A stretch of DNA of 64,000 nucleotides from Polytrichum commune (GCA_950295325.1 OX485804.1:23992001-24056000); one strand, 5' to 3'. Counted from the first letter of the stretch, positions 23,802 through 36,489 are shown. Notes: generated by a model from the letters alone, not told the origin. Program-made: numbers and translations.

Positions 23802-26800
23802 TGTGAGCCCAAAAAATGTGCTCACATGTTAATTAACCTTAACACAAATTTTGGGAAATGAAAATGCAAATTAAAGAGGTCAACCTCACCCTTAAAAAGA
23901 GGTAAAATGAAATAAACTAAAATAAAAAGGGGTAAGTGCAATTAAAAGTGCGTGGGAGGGTGGAGCCTTAGAAGGGGGAAGGCCAAGGAGAGAGGCCAAA
24001 CCCATTTTTTTCTTCGGGCGGCCCGAAGATGCCGGGCAACGCGAGAAAAAAAAGGAAAGTTGGAGGGGTCTCGGGAGGTAGGAAGGAGGGGGCTCATTAG
24101 GCAAGGGAGAGAGAGAGAGAGAGACAGGGGGGGCATGGTGTGGAAGCCCTGCCAGAATGGAGAGGAGAACGTTGAGAGGTGCAGAAGAAGAGAAGGGGAG
24201 AAGGGGAGAAGGGCAAAGGCATGCGGAAGCCCTACCGGAGTGTCGAATTTTTATTTATTTATTTTTTCTGTCTCGGGGACTCTGTAGTGGACAGGGTTTT
24301 AGGACAATGTTGGCTTGAGGTGGAATTGTCAATGCTAGACAATGAGGAATCTGCAGTGTGGAGCAAGGCTTCGAGGCCTAGTGTGGAAGACAAAAGATTC
24401 TTGTGGTGCGGCTCGGAGAATGGTGGAAGCTGGACAACAACAATCAATACAGAGATTGGTGAGGTGAGTTGGGTAAGGCCTTAACAAATTGGATGTTTTG
24501 GTATCAAAATATTAGAGAGAATAAGAAAAAAAACAAAGAATGAAACAGAAGGGAAACCCAAAATAGGACTAGGATTAGAAATCCATGCTCTAGGAATGGA
24601 GGAGAAGAAGGAAGCAGATAGATCAAAAGGGATTAGCGCTGCTAGAAGGATTGCGAGTAGGCGGAGTTGGGATCAGGGGTTGCAGTAGGGATTCGGTTCT
24701 TCTTTAGTTGCTTGAATATGATTTGATGGCTGTGTCCCGGAGCACACACGGGTAGAACTGTGACCCATGAGAGGGTATCAATGAAGGGAGGTTAGAGCGA
24801 TATAAGGTCATTAATCGAAGCTATAAAGTGATGGGAGGTGAGTTAAGCCAGACAACGGTCTACAAGATTTGGATGCATGTGTTGAGGGCTCGGGGCCAGA
24901 CCGCACATGTTGGCGCCTTTCGGTGCCACACGAAGACAGGGTGCACGGCAATCACTGGAGTCACAGGTAGCTACGATTATGAAAGGTTGGTGTGAAGGTT
25001 TAATTTAACTATTTTATCAAATTAACCTACTATTAATAATAAATAGAAAATAGATAGTAAATATTATGTCAGTTGGTTAAATTGAGAGTTAGAAATTAGC
25101 TTAGCAAATAAATCTTAATAAAATAAGCGGAAATATATTATTATAAGACTATTTCGGAATTAACTTAGCTAAAGACAATAATCGAGTGATTGGTAAGGCT
25201 AAAGATTTAGGATATTTCGAATCCAAAATGACTACGTGATAAAACGATTAAAGAAGTGAAGTAAAACAATATTGACTAGTAAGAATACTCCTTTGAGTTA
25301 GCCGATTCGCCTCGACGAGGATAACTCCAATTTGACAAGTGTCTTTTGACACTATTAGGTCAAAATGAGATGAAGTTTTTTGAATAGAAAGAATTGACGG
25401 TGACTAAGAGAATCTAATACGAAGGTGGACGTGGCAATGCAAAATACTGCGAAAATGTTCAACTCCATTACATGAAACAACCCTATTTAAGGGGCGTCGA
25501 AGCTTCCTTCAACATCACCATTTTTTCATTTTGGGAGTTATTCCTAGGTCTTGGTCCTTTAGAAACCCAACCCCCTTCAAACATAGTCGTTTTTTTTTCA
25601 ACCCAAGCATTTCCGACTTCGATCAACTCTTAATCGAAGGACATATTGTTAGTGTTTAGTAGTTTGAGTGTTTGTGTTCCTTGAAAATGAGTAGGTTGTT
25701 CTTATTATTGAAATAAAATATTTTCCTATAATTTATTTAGTCTTATCTTTTTGTATTCAAATTACATCCTAATCTCTCGTTCCTTGTTAATGGAATAAAA
25801 TTAGTTCATATAGAATATTATATTAGTTAGTATTTTGAACCAAAAAGATATAGCATATTTCAAAAGTTTGTCACGTCTTACCTTTAAGTTCAATTCCGAT
25901 GTATCTTATATGCATAGATAGATGTTAAAGTCTTCTTTCTAGCAAAAATATTTTCACTGAAATCTAAATATTTTCTAGAAGTTATGAGCGTTTCCGTGAG
26001 ACAACTTCTATTGTGGTCCTACTAACTTTATAGCTTCACCCCAGCTAGCTGGAGAATCCGTTTTCAATAATTTTTATATTTCTAGATAGGTCTTAAAGTT
26101 ATCTTTCTATTTATATTAGTTTCATTAAAATCTAAAATTTTGACTAAAAGTTATAAGCATTTTCGTGAGGCAGCTCACATAAACCTCATTTCTTCATATT
26201 TCTTCTTAAATAGTTAGAAGTTCTAAAATATTATATTAATATTTGGTCTCCTTTGTGTTGAATTTTAGTAGTTGAACTATATTAGAAGGGTTTAGATTGC
26301 CAATTCCAAGGTAACTAAGCTTAGATTGGGTTAATTAGATGTTTAGAAGGCTAACTACAACATTTTCATTTACAAGACTTTCGAACCTTAGAAAATGTTA
26401 TTTGTGAACTAAGGGTAAGCAAGATTCAACTCTTTGGCTTGGAAACCAAGGGGGTGCCTACTTTACCTCACAGTTGGGCTTAAGGCAAAAAACTGAATGA
26501 TTCATTTGGGGCTCCCAACATCCACCCATGTGTCTAACCGTGCCCAATTGTTGGTCACCCAACTGTCAAACCCACCCTTGCATGAATCGTAAAGGACTCA
26601 AGGCAAAATGAATTGTTGAAAATGCTGGAAAAATTAGGTTAGGTGGTTACATGCCGAATCATGGTTGTTGTTGGTCCGTCTAGATGGGTCAGTTAGGAAT
26701 AATTACTAAGTATCATTCGTTAGGGTGCCTTCATTGGAGGGTACCTCACCATTAGAACATGGGCCTGATTCGGATGAGGGTAATTGAAGGATTGCCAAGG

Positions 26801-27991
26801 TGAGAATGGATTACCATTCTAGTTTTCCCTAGAGATTGTCAACCAGTTGTTCATGGGGTGGATCACTGAGGAAAGTTGGGGGTCATGACAAGTAGAAGAA
26901 TCCAATGCCAATTCAAAAAATTCATTCATCTTGCTACTTCAGTGCGTGGATTGTGGGAGACTGGCACGGAAGGCCATGTGCTAACTTTAAAGTTTGTGAA
27001 GTCAACTAGGACTGATAAAGAGAAGTTAGGACTATTGTGGTTGCACATGCGCTATCATGCTTGCGGACGTCTTAGGAACTAGGTGAGTTCCGCCCTTGGT
27101 GGGCGGCCGGAGGCAAGAGCATTTGGGAAAGTGAAATGCCTCCCGAGACTAAGCACTAAGATCTGTGCGGGTGGGGAAGGTATCCAATGGTTGGGTTATA
27201 TGCTTCTTGATTTTAGGGGTATGTGTTTGTCACTAAGTCTAAGTCTCGGTCACTTTAGGTCTGTTGCTTGGAATTGTTGTGGGATTGTGTGGAAAAGGAA
27301 GGAGATGGTGGAGGAGGCGATCGGCTGCTAAACAAGGAGGTCACCCAAGTTGGAGGAGACCGAGGATTGGGTGGGGCAGGTGGCGCAAAGCTCCGGTGGT
27401 CTGTGGTGTGGACAAGACCAGGGGCAGGAGATTCATGAACTGGTCAACTGCTCATTTTCTTGGGCTATGGTAGGTGTCTGTTAATTCGCGTGAGCCGGAC
27501 CAAGGGACGATGTGTGCGGGTAATGCCGTTTAAGCTAATGTGGTGGGTGGCAGGGCCGTAAGTCCCAAAGAGCTGAGTGGGGTAGGGAAGGCCAACAGTT
27601 GTGGCAGAAGGAAGGATTAACACTTGCAGGCCGGGGCAATGGCCAATAAAGAGGGAATGAGCTAAACATTGGAGAATTGCTAACAATTGTGCCTTTAGGG
27701 AGCGGTGTAGTGTTTGAGTAGGTGCAGCAAACAAACATGTAGGCTAGGTTGTGGACATTTATAGAAGTTGGGGGGGTAATTAAGCTTGGGGTTGTTAATG
27801 ATGAAGGATGTAACTCAAGCATTTGTAAATGCTGGCACAAATTAATAACAAAGGTTGTTATACACACACTATTGCTCTCACCATCAATTGAAATGAAGCT
27901 GCACATGTGAATGGTGAACTTGGTCGTGTGAAGAGGAATCCTCCACCCGGACTAGGATGCAATTAAGGGTGATTGATGATTCTTGCTCATA
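23802..27991 (+). mobile_element. Family-A-related retroelement insertion without recognisable ORFs
   Basis: It starts TGTGAGCCCAAAA at 23802 and ends GCTCATA at 27991 (final CA apparently mutated to TA), flanked by GCAAC at 23797-23801 and 27992-27996. The end region 'CACCCGGACTAGGATGCAA' resembles the end of the solo LTR at 21979 (CACTCGGGCTAGGACGAAA). At 4.2 kb without a gag-pol frame it is either a very long solo LTR or a non-autonomous element. I could not define internal LTR borders. Confidence 0.6.
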
Positions 27992-28031
27992 GCAACACTA
28001 TAACAACCCAAAGCATATTTGGCAACTAGGC

Positions 28032-28234
28032 TGTGGGAGTCCAAATTCGACGGAAAGACGGAAATACGGAAATACGGATTCCCTTTCCGTATTTTACCTT
28101 GCTTATCTGAAGATAATAGGGTCTCTCAGGATAAAATTACATGTACTAGGAAATAGGGTATTCTAACTCCGCTTTGTGCGATAAAACGACTTAAAATAAG
28201 TACTATGACCGGTCCGTCAATTTGGATTAGCGGA
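28032..28234 (+). mobile_element. Element C, first part (interrupted by element A)
   Basis: It begins TGTGGGAGTCC right after the old LTR fragment and carries short repeats (ACGGAAATACGGA) and pairs of CCGTATTT/AAATACGG. It continues at 39358 after element A is removed. Possibly the start of an LTR; class not determined. Confidence 0.4.
28230..28234. repeat. Target-site duplication of element A (GCGGA)
   Basis: An exact copy is at 39353-39357, immediately outside the other LTR. Confidence 0.95.
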
Positions 28235-30188
28235 TGTGAGGCCAAACCCCCCACCCTTAAGCGTCCGTAGTCCGAGTAGTGGGTTTGGGCTCACATTCCT
28301 CCGCGGTATTGGATTTGGACTTGGATGAGTCCATAGTGCAAGGTTCACCCTTCAAGTGGTCTTGGATTTAATTGGTGTCTCCATACCGTACATAAGCCTT
28401 TAAGTATTAAGAAATACTTATGTGACTTATGTCAATCTCTCCCTCGCACCTTTGGTCTTTGCTTCCTTTGTCTTGCCATCGCGAGAGTGCTCCACATTCT
28501 TCATTAATTTGTGCACGTGGTTTATTTTTAAAGAGAGGATGCAAGTGTTAAAAAAAACACTATTCTCTATAGTCAATCTCAAATACATTTACTTGTGAAA
28601 GCCACACATAACACTAACTAGCATAATGTAACTAACTACTTGTCTATGAGCTAATTAGGTAGGCTATCTACTAAGCTCCTTCATGAACCCATCTCTTTAC
28701 TTTCTAATTACATAAACCTAGCTCCTTCATAAACCTAGCTCCTTCATAAACCCAGTTTCTTAGCTTCTAACTAAACAAACCCAGCTCCTTCATAAACCCA
28801 GCTCCTTCATGAACCCAGCTCCTTAGCTTCTAACTAAACAAACCCAGGTCCTTCATAAACCCAGCTTCTTAGCTTCTAACTAAACAAACCCAGCTCCTTC
28901 ATAAACCCAGCTCTTTACTTTCTAACTAAACAAACCCAGCTCCTTCATAAACCCAGCTCCTTTATGAACCCACAACTTTGTAGTTGTAATCCCCAACTAC
29001 CTCACTAATTATTCAAGCCCTTAACTAATCTTCCTACCTAATTTCCCTAATTCTACTAACAACCCCTTTCTAATCACACAATTCTTCTCTAATCCTAAAA
29101 TCCTAAAATCCTAGAGAGGAGAGGGGGAGAGAGAATTTCCTAACTTCACTAAGACTAACTAATCCACACAAGTATATTTTTGCACTCATCACAACATCAA
29201 GTGCTCAACTCTTAAACATGGAACTTGCAACCACGTGTATTCAAAACATGAACTTTAAGTACCACAAATTGGAATCATGAATTAACTTTAAAATCCTTCA
29301 CGTCAACACTAATTCTACCAAGAGGTCAAGCCCTCTTCAAGGCTAACAAGCCTTGGCTCTCAAACTAAAAACTAAGCACACACATGTGCTCCAATATGGC
29401 TTCCCACACCCACACTTATAACTCGTGGGGTGCCTTGGAGCACAAAGGAAAGAAAGGATGAGTGAGGGAAGAATGAGGGATTATATAGTAAGCTTGAGGG
29501 GGTGAGCACCCTCAAGGCTCACGATAAGCCCTTGAGATTTCCTCCTACTTAGTAGGCGCCAATCCTATCTTCTAAGCCTTCCTCCCTCAAATGATCAACA
29601 AGGATCCTAATTCGAACATTTAACTAGCCTTGGCTTTCTACCTACCACACTTTACCAAACTTGGGATGCTTCAACCCAAACTTAGCCTCCTTCGCTTTCC
29701 GCCGCCATAACTTTCTCCCCTTACTTTCCCAAATCGTCGCTCACCACTTAATTCAAACCACGATGCTTAACTCGTGATTTGATTGGTGCTTTGAGAATTT
29801 GCTTATCCTCCACCTTGCATTCTTCCTTGGGCCTTCCCCATTAAGTGGCCATGATGAGGTGGTCCACTTGTGCGCTCCATGTGATCCTCCATTCATCCCA
29901 ATTCGAATGCACTTGCCTCTTGAGTCACTTTGGTTGTCTCCATCCATTTGTACTAGCCTACTCACTAACTACTCAATCCAAGTTCTCCTTACCTATCCTC
30001 ATTCACTCAAATCCTTCCGAAGGTAAAAACACAATAACAACTCACATCCTAGCCTCTTACAACATGGTACTTCTAAGACTAACATTTCACTCTTTTTATA
30101 TTTTTGTGAAGTAACATGCTACTTCAAAGTGCATCAACTAACGTTTCAAGGGTCTAAGACTAAATGTGGGCACCCTTTTGGGCTCACA
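28235..30188 (-). repeat. 3' LTR of element A
   Basis: On the minus strand it runs from TGTGAGCCCAAAAGGG to TTTGGCCTCACA. A TATA box (minus, ACTATATAATCCC) lies at about 29482-29494, followed by a CT-rich stretch. The small frames within it recur unchanged in the other copies and are not genes. Confidence 0.95.
28667..28970. repeat. Minisatellite within the LTR of element A
   Basis: Repeated 'AGCTCCTTCATAAACCC' and 'TTAGCTTCTAACTAAAC' units. The same block occurs at 37831-38134. In the solo copy at 55572 much of it is missing. Confidence 0.85.
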
Positions 30189-30249
30189 TAATTGGCGACC
30201 ATCGGGGGATGAATCCAAACATCTCTTGCTCCAAGGGTAAGTTGCCTAG

Positions 30250-33200
30250 TCAAGCTCGGTACTCCTTACATCTACTTCCCGATGTACGGGTAGGAAAGAG
30301 CTCACCATTCAACGTTTCCAATTGAATTGAATTATTAGGAAAGACCTCATAGACAAGGTAAGGTCCTAACCATACCGCATTGAATTTCGCCGGAAATTCA
30401 AGCTTTCGTGTGTCTTGAATCATGACCATCATTCCCGGTGTTAGGGCCCTTCTCTTATGTCGTTTGTCGAAAGTAATCTTTCTCCTTCTTTGGGTTGCCT
30501 CAATATGTTGAGCCGCCATTCTCCTCCCTTCGTCAAGTGCTTCCAAATCGGTTAGTCGATTTCGTAAGGATTGACTTTCGGTAAGTCTCGTACTCACGGC
30601 CACCCTAAGTGACTCGACTTCATATTCGATTGGTAGTGTCGCTTCAAGACCATAGACTAAGGAAAATGGTGTAGCACGCGTAGTTACCTTATAGGTTGTA
30701 CGGTATGCCCAAAGTGCCGCCGTTAGTTTCGTATCCCAATCCCGCTTCGAGTCTATAACCGTCTTGCGTAGTATACTCACCAAAATTCCGTTAACCCTTT
30801 CCGTTTGTCCATTGGTTTGTGGGTGGTAGGGAGTAGTCTTCCGGTGATCAATTTTAAATTTCTCTGTCATCTCTCGAATCAAGTCATTCAAAAAGTGAGT
30901 ACCCCTATCGCTTACTAGGATCTTCGGCACCCCGAACCGCGAAATTATGTTTTCGTACATAAATGTTGCCGCGTGTTCCGCCGTGTCGGTCTTCACCGCT
31001 TTGGCTTCCGCCCACTTGGTGAGGTACTCGGTTGCCACCACAATATATTTCATTCCTTTTGAAGATTGGGGATGGACCTCACCCACATAGTCGATGCCCC
31101 ATTTTTCGAAAGGAATTAAGGGTAATGATACATGTAAAGGCATCTCCATTCTAAGGTCGTTTCGGGCATACCGTTGGCAAGCGTCGCATTTCCTTACATA
31201 GTTATGGGCGTCCTTAAATAGTGTAGGCCAAAAGTAGCCCGCTCTAAGTATTTTTTTCCCGGTGAGTTGACCCGAGAAGTGACCGCCGCAAGCGCTATCG
31301 TGGCAAGCGATTAAAATCGCTTCAACCTCCGTTTTTGACACGCATCGTCGTAAAATACCATCGGACCCCCTTCTAAACAACCTATGGCCCACTACAACAA
31401 ATTGCCTACTATTTACCCTCACCTTCCTTCTCTCTTCTTTTGTCCACTCTTTGGGCAACTTGTGGGTTGTTAGAAATTCCACTATGCCCGCATACCACTC
31501 CGGTGTAGAAGTGACCACAAAGAGGCTATCATCTACTAACATATCATTTACCGGATTTTTTCCTATCTCCTCCGACAACCTAGACAAGTGGTCCGCTTGT
31601 AAATGCATACGACCCGGTTTATATTCCACCGTGTAGTCGAATTCTTCTAATAACAAAACCCACCTAGCTAACCTACCACTTAACTCCGCCTTGTTAATTA
31701 GATACTTGATAGCCATGTGGTCAACAAAAAATACAACCGGGTTGCACATGAGGTAATGCCTAAACTTTTTAACGGAAAACACCATGGCTAGGCACTCCCT
31801 CTCCGTTGTAGAGTAGTTTCTTTCGGCGGGGGTCAATTGCTTACTCGCATAAGCTATAGGTTGATCCTTCTCTTTTTCTCCCGTTGCTTGACAAAGCGCA
31901 CTCCCTATTGCCACATTACTAGCATCACAATAGACGTGAAAAGGTTTACCCCAATTGGGTGGTATCAACACCGGATAGGTGCTCAACCTATCCCGCAATT
32001 CCTCAAAGGCTTTTTGACAAGCATCCGTCCACTCGAATTTGACATCCTTTTTGAGCAAATGGGTAATGGGCACCGCTATCTTTGAAAAATTAGGAATAAG
32101 TTCCCGGTACCATCCCACATGTCCTAACAACTTAGAGATCCCCTTGGAATTGGTTGGAGTTGCCAAGTCGCTTATGGCCGCAATCTTATCCGGATCGGGT
32201 TTTCTACCTTTCTCACTAACAACATAACCCAACAACACTCCCTTATTCACTCCCAAAAATGTCTTATCCGGGTTCAATGCTAACCTCATCTTCCTACACC
32301 TAACCAATGCCTCCCTAACACAATGTAGGTGATCATCCACATTACTTTGTGTGCTAAAATCGTCCACAAAGACGGTCATGGATTTGAACAACAAGTCGGT
32401 GAAGATATACATTACTAATCGTTGGAAAGTAGCCGGGGCATTACATAACCCAAATGGCATCACTACCCACACAAAAGTACCCCAAGGTGTAGTAAAAGCC
32501 GTTTTATGGATATCTTGGAGGGCTATGGAAATTTGATTATAACCCGCATACCCATCCATAAAGGTATATCGCGAATGACCTCCAACCTCCTCAAGCAACA
32601 AGGTGATAAAAGGTAAGGGGAAGTGATCCTTTTGTGTGCACGAATTCAATTTCCTATAGTCGACACAAACCCTTAATTTCCCATTTTTTTTCTTTACTAA
32701 GACCATAGGAGAAACCCAATCCGTGATTTCCACCGGCTTGATAAACCCGGCCTTCAATAACCTTTCCAATTCCGCTTTCACCAACAATTGCAATTGAGGA
32801 TTCATCCTCCTCTCCTTTTGTCTAATTGGCCTCGCCCCCGGAATTAAAGGAATCCGGTGCTCTACCATTTCCCTAGGAATTCCCTTAAGCTCATCGTAGG
32901 ACCATGCAAAAGTATCACTAAACTCATCCACCAAATTGCTATACTCCCTAACCTCTTTCTCCCCCAATTTGGAGCCCATCTTCATTTGTCGGGTTTTTCC
33001 ATTCTTTAATTTCACATCCACGTACCGCCAATCCGCTTCCGACACATGTGCTTGTTCCTCTTTGTTCCGATACCAATCGGAAGGCACATTGGGGTAATCT
33101 TTCACATCTTGACCTACAACTATCCCCGTAGACGTGGTCTTGAAATGTAAAGGCTCCTCCAATTTCGATGACTCAATAATCACATCCTCCTCTTGAGTCC

Positions 33201-36200
33201 CATCTACATGAATTAAACTAACCTCACCCTCTTCCACGTCATCTACCCAAGGTGTTAACCCACCGCTAATCCACTCTTCCTCGGTGAGCACCTCACATGG
33301 CTCCAACAATGAGCCCTCTCCTAAACTAACACTAGGAAATTCACTCCCTAAGCCTACTTGGTGAAATGTAACCATTACATCAACCTCGGACTCGGGGTAC
33401 TCCCTTAGCCATTGGGCATAATCCCCATTATCCCCATAATTGTAAAAATTAGGACCTAGACTTCCCGAGCCCGAATCTATAACAACCCTTTGACCTTCGG
33501 GATGGACGACTCCCACCAATGCCTTGCCAATCTCATTCTCGTTTAAGTCATCAATTTCCTTCTCCAATGGCAAATACATCTCCTTCTTCATCCATCCTTC
33601 TAATGAACCAATGGACACTATGACCCTATTACCCTCCGGACCATAAGTGATGGATGGTTTAGGTCCACCCCAATTGACCATAGCATTCGCCATCCGCAAC
33701 CAAGGCCTACCTAGCAAAATGGGGAAGGTGTCCTTGTTGGAGTGCATTTTAATGACATGGAAGGTGACCAAGTACTCCTCACCTCCCGTAGTCATTCTAC
33801 AATCCTTGATCATCCCCAAAGGCGTAGTCGAACTTTGATTTGCCATATTTATGACCAAAGGTGAAGGCCCCGTGAGTCCAAGTCCCAATTTTTTCATAGT
33901 ATCCTCCGGTAGTATATTTAGACTACTCCCTCCGTCGACTAGCACATTAGGAACCACCTTATCTACTATAACAACTTCTATTTCTATAGCTTTCACGTGT
34001 CTTCCACCTTGTGATTGGATCCTAGCGGCTATTTTAGCTTTCACCTTCCTCATCCTCTTGTGTACCGGCATTCCCTCCTTTAATGTTTTCCTTGCCGTGG
34101 GTGAAATTTCCAATAGTTGGCCGAAAGTAATATCCGCCTTGAGTGTACTAAGGTCCGCCCACAAGTCGTACCCGGTAGATCTTTCCACCTTAGAATTACC
34201 CACTACGTCGAATTCGTCTACGGGAACCCCCGGTCCTTCCCATTCACCCACATCGCTATTATCCAAGTCATGTACCGCATTAGTCCTCTCCCTATCTTGT
34301 AAAATTATATTTTCCCTCTCCACATCCTTAGTAGCTCTTCTAGCTACCCTATCCAACTCGGAGAGATTAATCTCTTCATCCGAAGAGTAATTTCCTTGCT
34401 CTCCTATTCCTACCTCCAACGGGGCATCCCCTCTCCTAGCCCTAGTAGTTACCGCTAGTGCAGGTGCTTCTTCAACCACACCCTTACCCTTCACTAACTC
34501 ATATGTAATAGCATTGGTGTGAGGAGGCCATTGACTTTGCTCCTCTCCAATTCTCGTTGGGAGAGGAAGCATGTCATCACATGTGGCCTCCAACACTCCA
34601 TCCATGAACCTAACATCTTGGGAGTTAGATGGTCCCGGATCCGTTGGAGGCGCTTGTCTCCCGTTACTACCATTAGGTGGAACTCCTTGTCTATTTTGTA
34701 TTGGAATGTAACCGGTTGTAGTTTGCAAGCCCGCCGGTGGATGAAAAGTTTGCCTAGCATTACTATGGTCATAGTATAAGTTAGGTGGCCTAAGTTCATT
34801 GGCCGGTACTCCTTGTGGCCTAGCACCTCGCATATTATCCCTTGCTTGTTGTTGTGGATTAGCCACCGGGTAAGGGACATTAATTATTTTGTCCGGTTGG
34901 CGACACGTATCCGAGGGATGACTTCCTCCACAATTGCTACAATTAAACTCTTGACCTTCGGACCAACATTGTCCTTGAGCGTGCCACCTTTCACAAAAGG
35001 GATGAAATTCCTTCTTCTCTAAATTTTGGCCACCTTGCCCTCTAGGTTGTGGTCCTCTATTGCTTCCATTTCCATAGTGAGGTGGCGCTTGACCTCGTTG
35101 ATTTTGTTGAGGTGGGTTACCGTTTCCTCTTTGGTCACGGTTTTGTCCACTTCTACAAAATTGACGCGTGTGGCCCGGTTGGCCACATTGGACACACCAT
35201 AATCCGGAAGAATGCCTACCCGACTCAACCGGGGGTGGAGGCCCCGGTTGTTGACTCCGGATCATTAATGACATTTGATCCGTGAGGCTTTGCATTTGTT
35301 TTATCATAGCCTCTTGGAATCCTAGTTGGCTAGCACCTAGTCTTCTCTCTACCTCCTCCAAGTGTGGATCCGTTCTAGGGGCCGGTAGTGCCAAAAGAGG
35401 TGCCGGTTCCCTAACCGCTAAAGGTCGGGGACCGGTGTCCACAATGGCATATGGAATTTGGTTCTCATACTTAGCGGGTTCTACCGCTACCACCCTAGGG
35501 CGTATGGGGATGAATTGTGGGATCAATTCATCCTCCCTTCTCCATAGCCTTTCGTGATCTTTATCCAAGTTTTCAATATCTCTAGCCGCACGCTTGGCAT
35601 CCGCCAAGGTCAAGGGATTCCTTTCTAGAACACCCCTAATAGTTCCGGACTTAAAAAACCCTTGAATGAAAAATTGCTTTAGCGTGTCGTCGTTGAGCAT
35701 GGTACCCACAAATCTAGTGCACACTAAATCAAACCTCCTAATGTAAGCCGAAATTTCTTCCTCCCTTCCTTGCTTCAATGACGACAATGCCCTTAATGCG
35801 GTACTTTGACCCACTTCCGGCCTAAATTCGTTAAGAAACTCCCTTTGTAATTGTTCCCATCCCCTAAAATGTCCCTCGGCATGATCCCGATACCATTCAT
35901 AGGCTTCCCCCTCTAGAGTGGTAGGAAACCACACTAACCAATAACCCGGGTCGGTTATGAGGAAGCTAGCCAACCGTTCGATATACCGTTCCATGTGCCG
36001 AGAGGGGTCCTCATCCTTGGTCCCATAAAATTTAGGGAGATGAGATGGCATATCCATCGCCGCTAAATTTTGTGGAACCACAATTGGTAGGCCTCTTGGC
36101 CTAACCAATGGGTCTATTGGAGGTATAGGAGGTATGGGCGGAATTGGGGGTATGGGTGGTGGATCCATCCCCCGTTCCTCGGCCATGGTGACCGGTGAAC

Positions 36201-36489
36201 TATTCAACAATCCCCTATCAACTTCTACCGGGAATTCTTCTCTAAGTGTGTAATTTTCCGAAGAAGTTTCACCACTCAATTTGGAGGGAGTGATCTCCTC
36301 TTCAAGTTGAGCTCCAAGTTCTAAGGTGTCTAGAATTGACCTAGTCCTAGGTTCGACGTTCAAACAACTCTCTATTCTAACATTATCTTGTTCTAATCTA
36401 TCACTGATTTTAGAGGACCGCCTCTTTCGAGTAGATTTCTCTAGTCCTACTATCAAACTTGGTTTTTGTGAGCGAGTCCTACCTTGCAT
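30250..36489 (-). CDS. Gag-pol polyprotein of element A, 2079 residues
   Basis: A single uninterrupted frame from ATG 36489. Order: a gag region (about residues 150-310, 'WYRDHAEG..GWEQLQREF'), a CCHC knuckle at 432-445 (CVQCGQPGHTRQFC) and a second Cys/His box, an aspartic protease with 'VDGGSSLNIL' (Asp about 852; DGG rather than D(S/T)G), reverse transcriptase with FVDD (Asp 1376-1377), RNase H ('VYCDASN', Asp about 1522), an integrase HHCC finger, and the D1800-D1861-E1897 triad with the canonical 35-residue spacing. There is no chromodomain or envelope-like ORF. The stop is only 61 bp from the 3' LTR. With no lesion in 6.2 kb it should be autonomous. Confidence 0.95.
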   Translation of the reverse strand: MQGRTRSQKPSLIVGLEKSTRKRRSSKISDRLEQDNVRIESCLNVEPRTRSILDTLELGAQLEEEITPSKLSGETSSENYTLREEFPVEVDRGLLNSSPVTMAEERGMDPPPIPPIPPIPPIPPIDPLVRPRGLPIVVPQNLAAMDMPSHLPKFYGTKDEDPSRHMERYIERLASFLITDPGYWLVWFPTTLEGEAYEWYRDHAEGHFRGWEQLQREFLNEFRPEVGQSTALRALSSLKQGREEEISAYIRRFDLVCTRFVGTMLNDDTLKQFFIQGFFKSGTIRGVLERNPLTLADAKRAARDIENLDKDHERLWRREDELIPQFIPIRPRVVAVEPAKYENQIPYAIVDTGPRPLAVREPAPLLALPAPRTDPHLEEVERRLGASQLGFQEAMIKQMQSLTDQMSLMIRSQQPGPPPPVESGRHSSGLWCVQCGQPGHTRQFCRSGQNRDQRGNGNPPQQNQRGQAPPHYGNGSNRGPQPRGQGGQNLEKKEFHPFCERWHAQGQCWSEGQEFNCSNCGGSHPSDTCRQPDKIINVPYPVANPQQQARDNMRGARPQGVPANELRPPNLYYDHSNARQTFHPPAGLQTTTGYIPIQNRQGVPPNGSNGRQAPPTDPGPSNSQDVRFMDGVLEATCDDMLPLPTRIGEEQSQWPPHTNAITYELVKGKGVVEEAPALAVTTRARRGDAPLEVGIGEQGNYSSDEEINLSELDRVARRATKDVERENIILQDRERTNAVHDLDNSDVGEWEGPGVPVDEFDVVGNSKVERSTGYDLWADLSTLKADITFGQLLEISPTARKTLKEGMPVHKRMRKVKAKIAARIQSQGGRHVKAIEIEVVIVDKVVPNVLVDGGSSLNILPEDTMKKLGLGLTGPSPLVINMANQSSTTPLGMIKDCRMTTGGEEYLVTFHVIKMHSNKDTFPILLGRPWLRMANAMVNWGGPKPSITYGPEGNRVIVSIGSLEGWMKKEMYLPLEKEIDDLNENEIGKALVGVVHPEGQRVVIDSGSGSLGPNFYNYGDNGDYAQWLREYPESEVDVMVTFHQVGLGSEFPSVSLGEGSLLEPCEVLTEEEWISGGLTPWVDDVEEGEVSLIHVDGTQEEDVIIESSKLEEPLHFKTTSTGIVVGQDVKDYPNVPSDWYRNKEEQAHVSEADWRYVDVKLKNGKTRQMKMGSKLGEKEVREYSNLVDEFSDTFAWSYDELKGIPREMVEHRIPLIPGARPIRQKERRMNPQLQLLVKAELERLLKAGFIKPVEITDWVSPMVLVKKKNGKLRVCVDYRKLNSCTQKDHFPLPFITLLLEEVGGHSRYTFMDGYAGYNQISIALQDIHKTAFTTPWGTFVWVVMPFGLCNAPATFQRLVMYIFTDLLFKSMTVFVDDFSTQSNVDDHLHCVREALVRCRKMRLALNPDKTFLGVNKGVLLGYVVSEKGRKPDPDKIAAISDLATPTNSKGISKLLGHVGWYRELIPNFSKIAVPITHLLKKDVKFEWTDACQKAFEELRDRLSTYPVLIPPNWGKPFHVYCDASNVAIGSALCQATGEKEKDQPIAYASKQLTPAERNYSTTERECLAMVFSVKKFRHYLMCNPVVFFVDHMAIKYLINKAELSGRLARWVLLLEEFDYTVEYKPGRMHLQADHLSRLSEEIGKNPVNDMLVDDSLFVVTSTPEWYAGIVEFLTTHKLPKEWTKEERRKVRVNSRQFVVVGHRLFRRGSDGILRRCVSKTEVEAILIACHDSACGGHFSGQLTGKKILRAGYFWPTLFKDAHNYVRKCDACQRYARNDLRMEMPLHVSLPLIPFEKWGIDYVGEVHPQSSKGMKYIVVATEYLTKWAEAKAVKTDTAEHAATFMYENIISRFGVPKILVSDRGTHFLNDLIREMTEKFKIDHRKTTPYHPQTNGQTERVNGILVSILRKTVIDSKRDWDTKLTAALWAYRTTYKVTTRATPFSLVYGLEATLPIEYEVESLRVAVSTRLTESQSLRNRLTDLEALDEGRRMAAQHIEATQRRRKITFDKRHKRRALTPGMMVMIQDTRKLEFPAKFNAVWLGPYLVYEVFPNNSIQLETLNGELFPTRTSGSRCKEYRA

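Noticed and set aside
29753-30114. Conserved 70-89 residue frames found at 29.8, 39.0 and 56.7 kb
   Set aside because: They are parts of the family-A LTR; identity comes from recent LTR copies, not from a protein.
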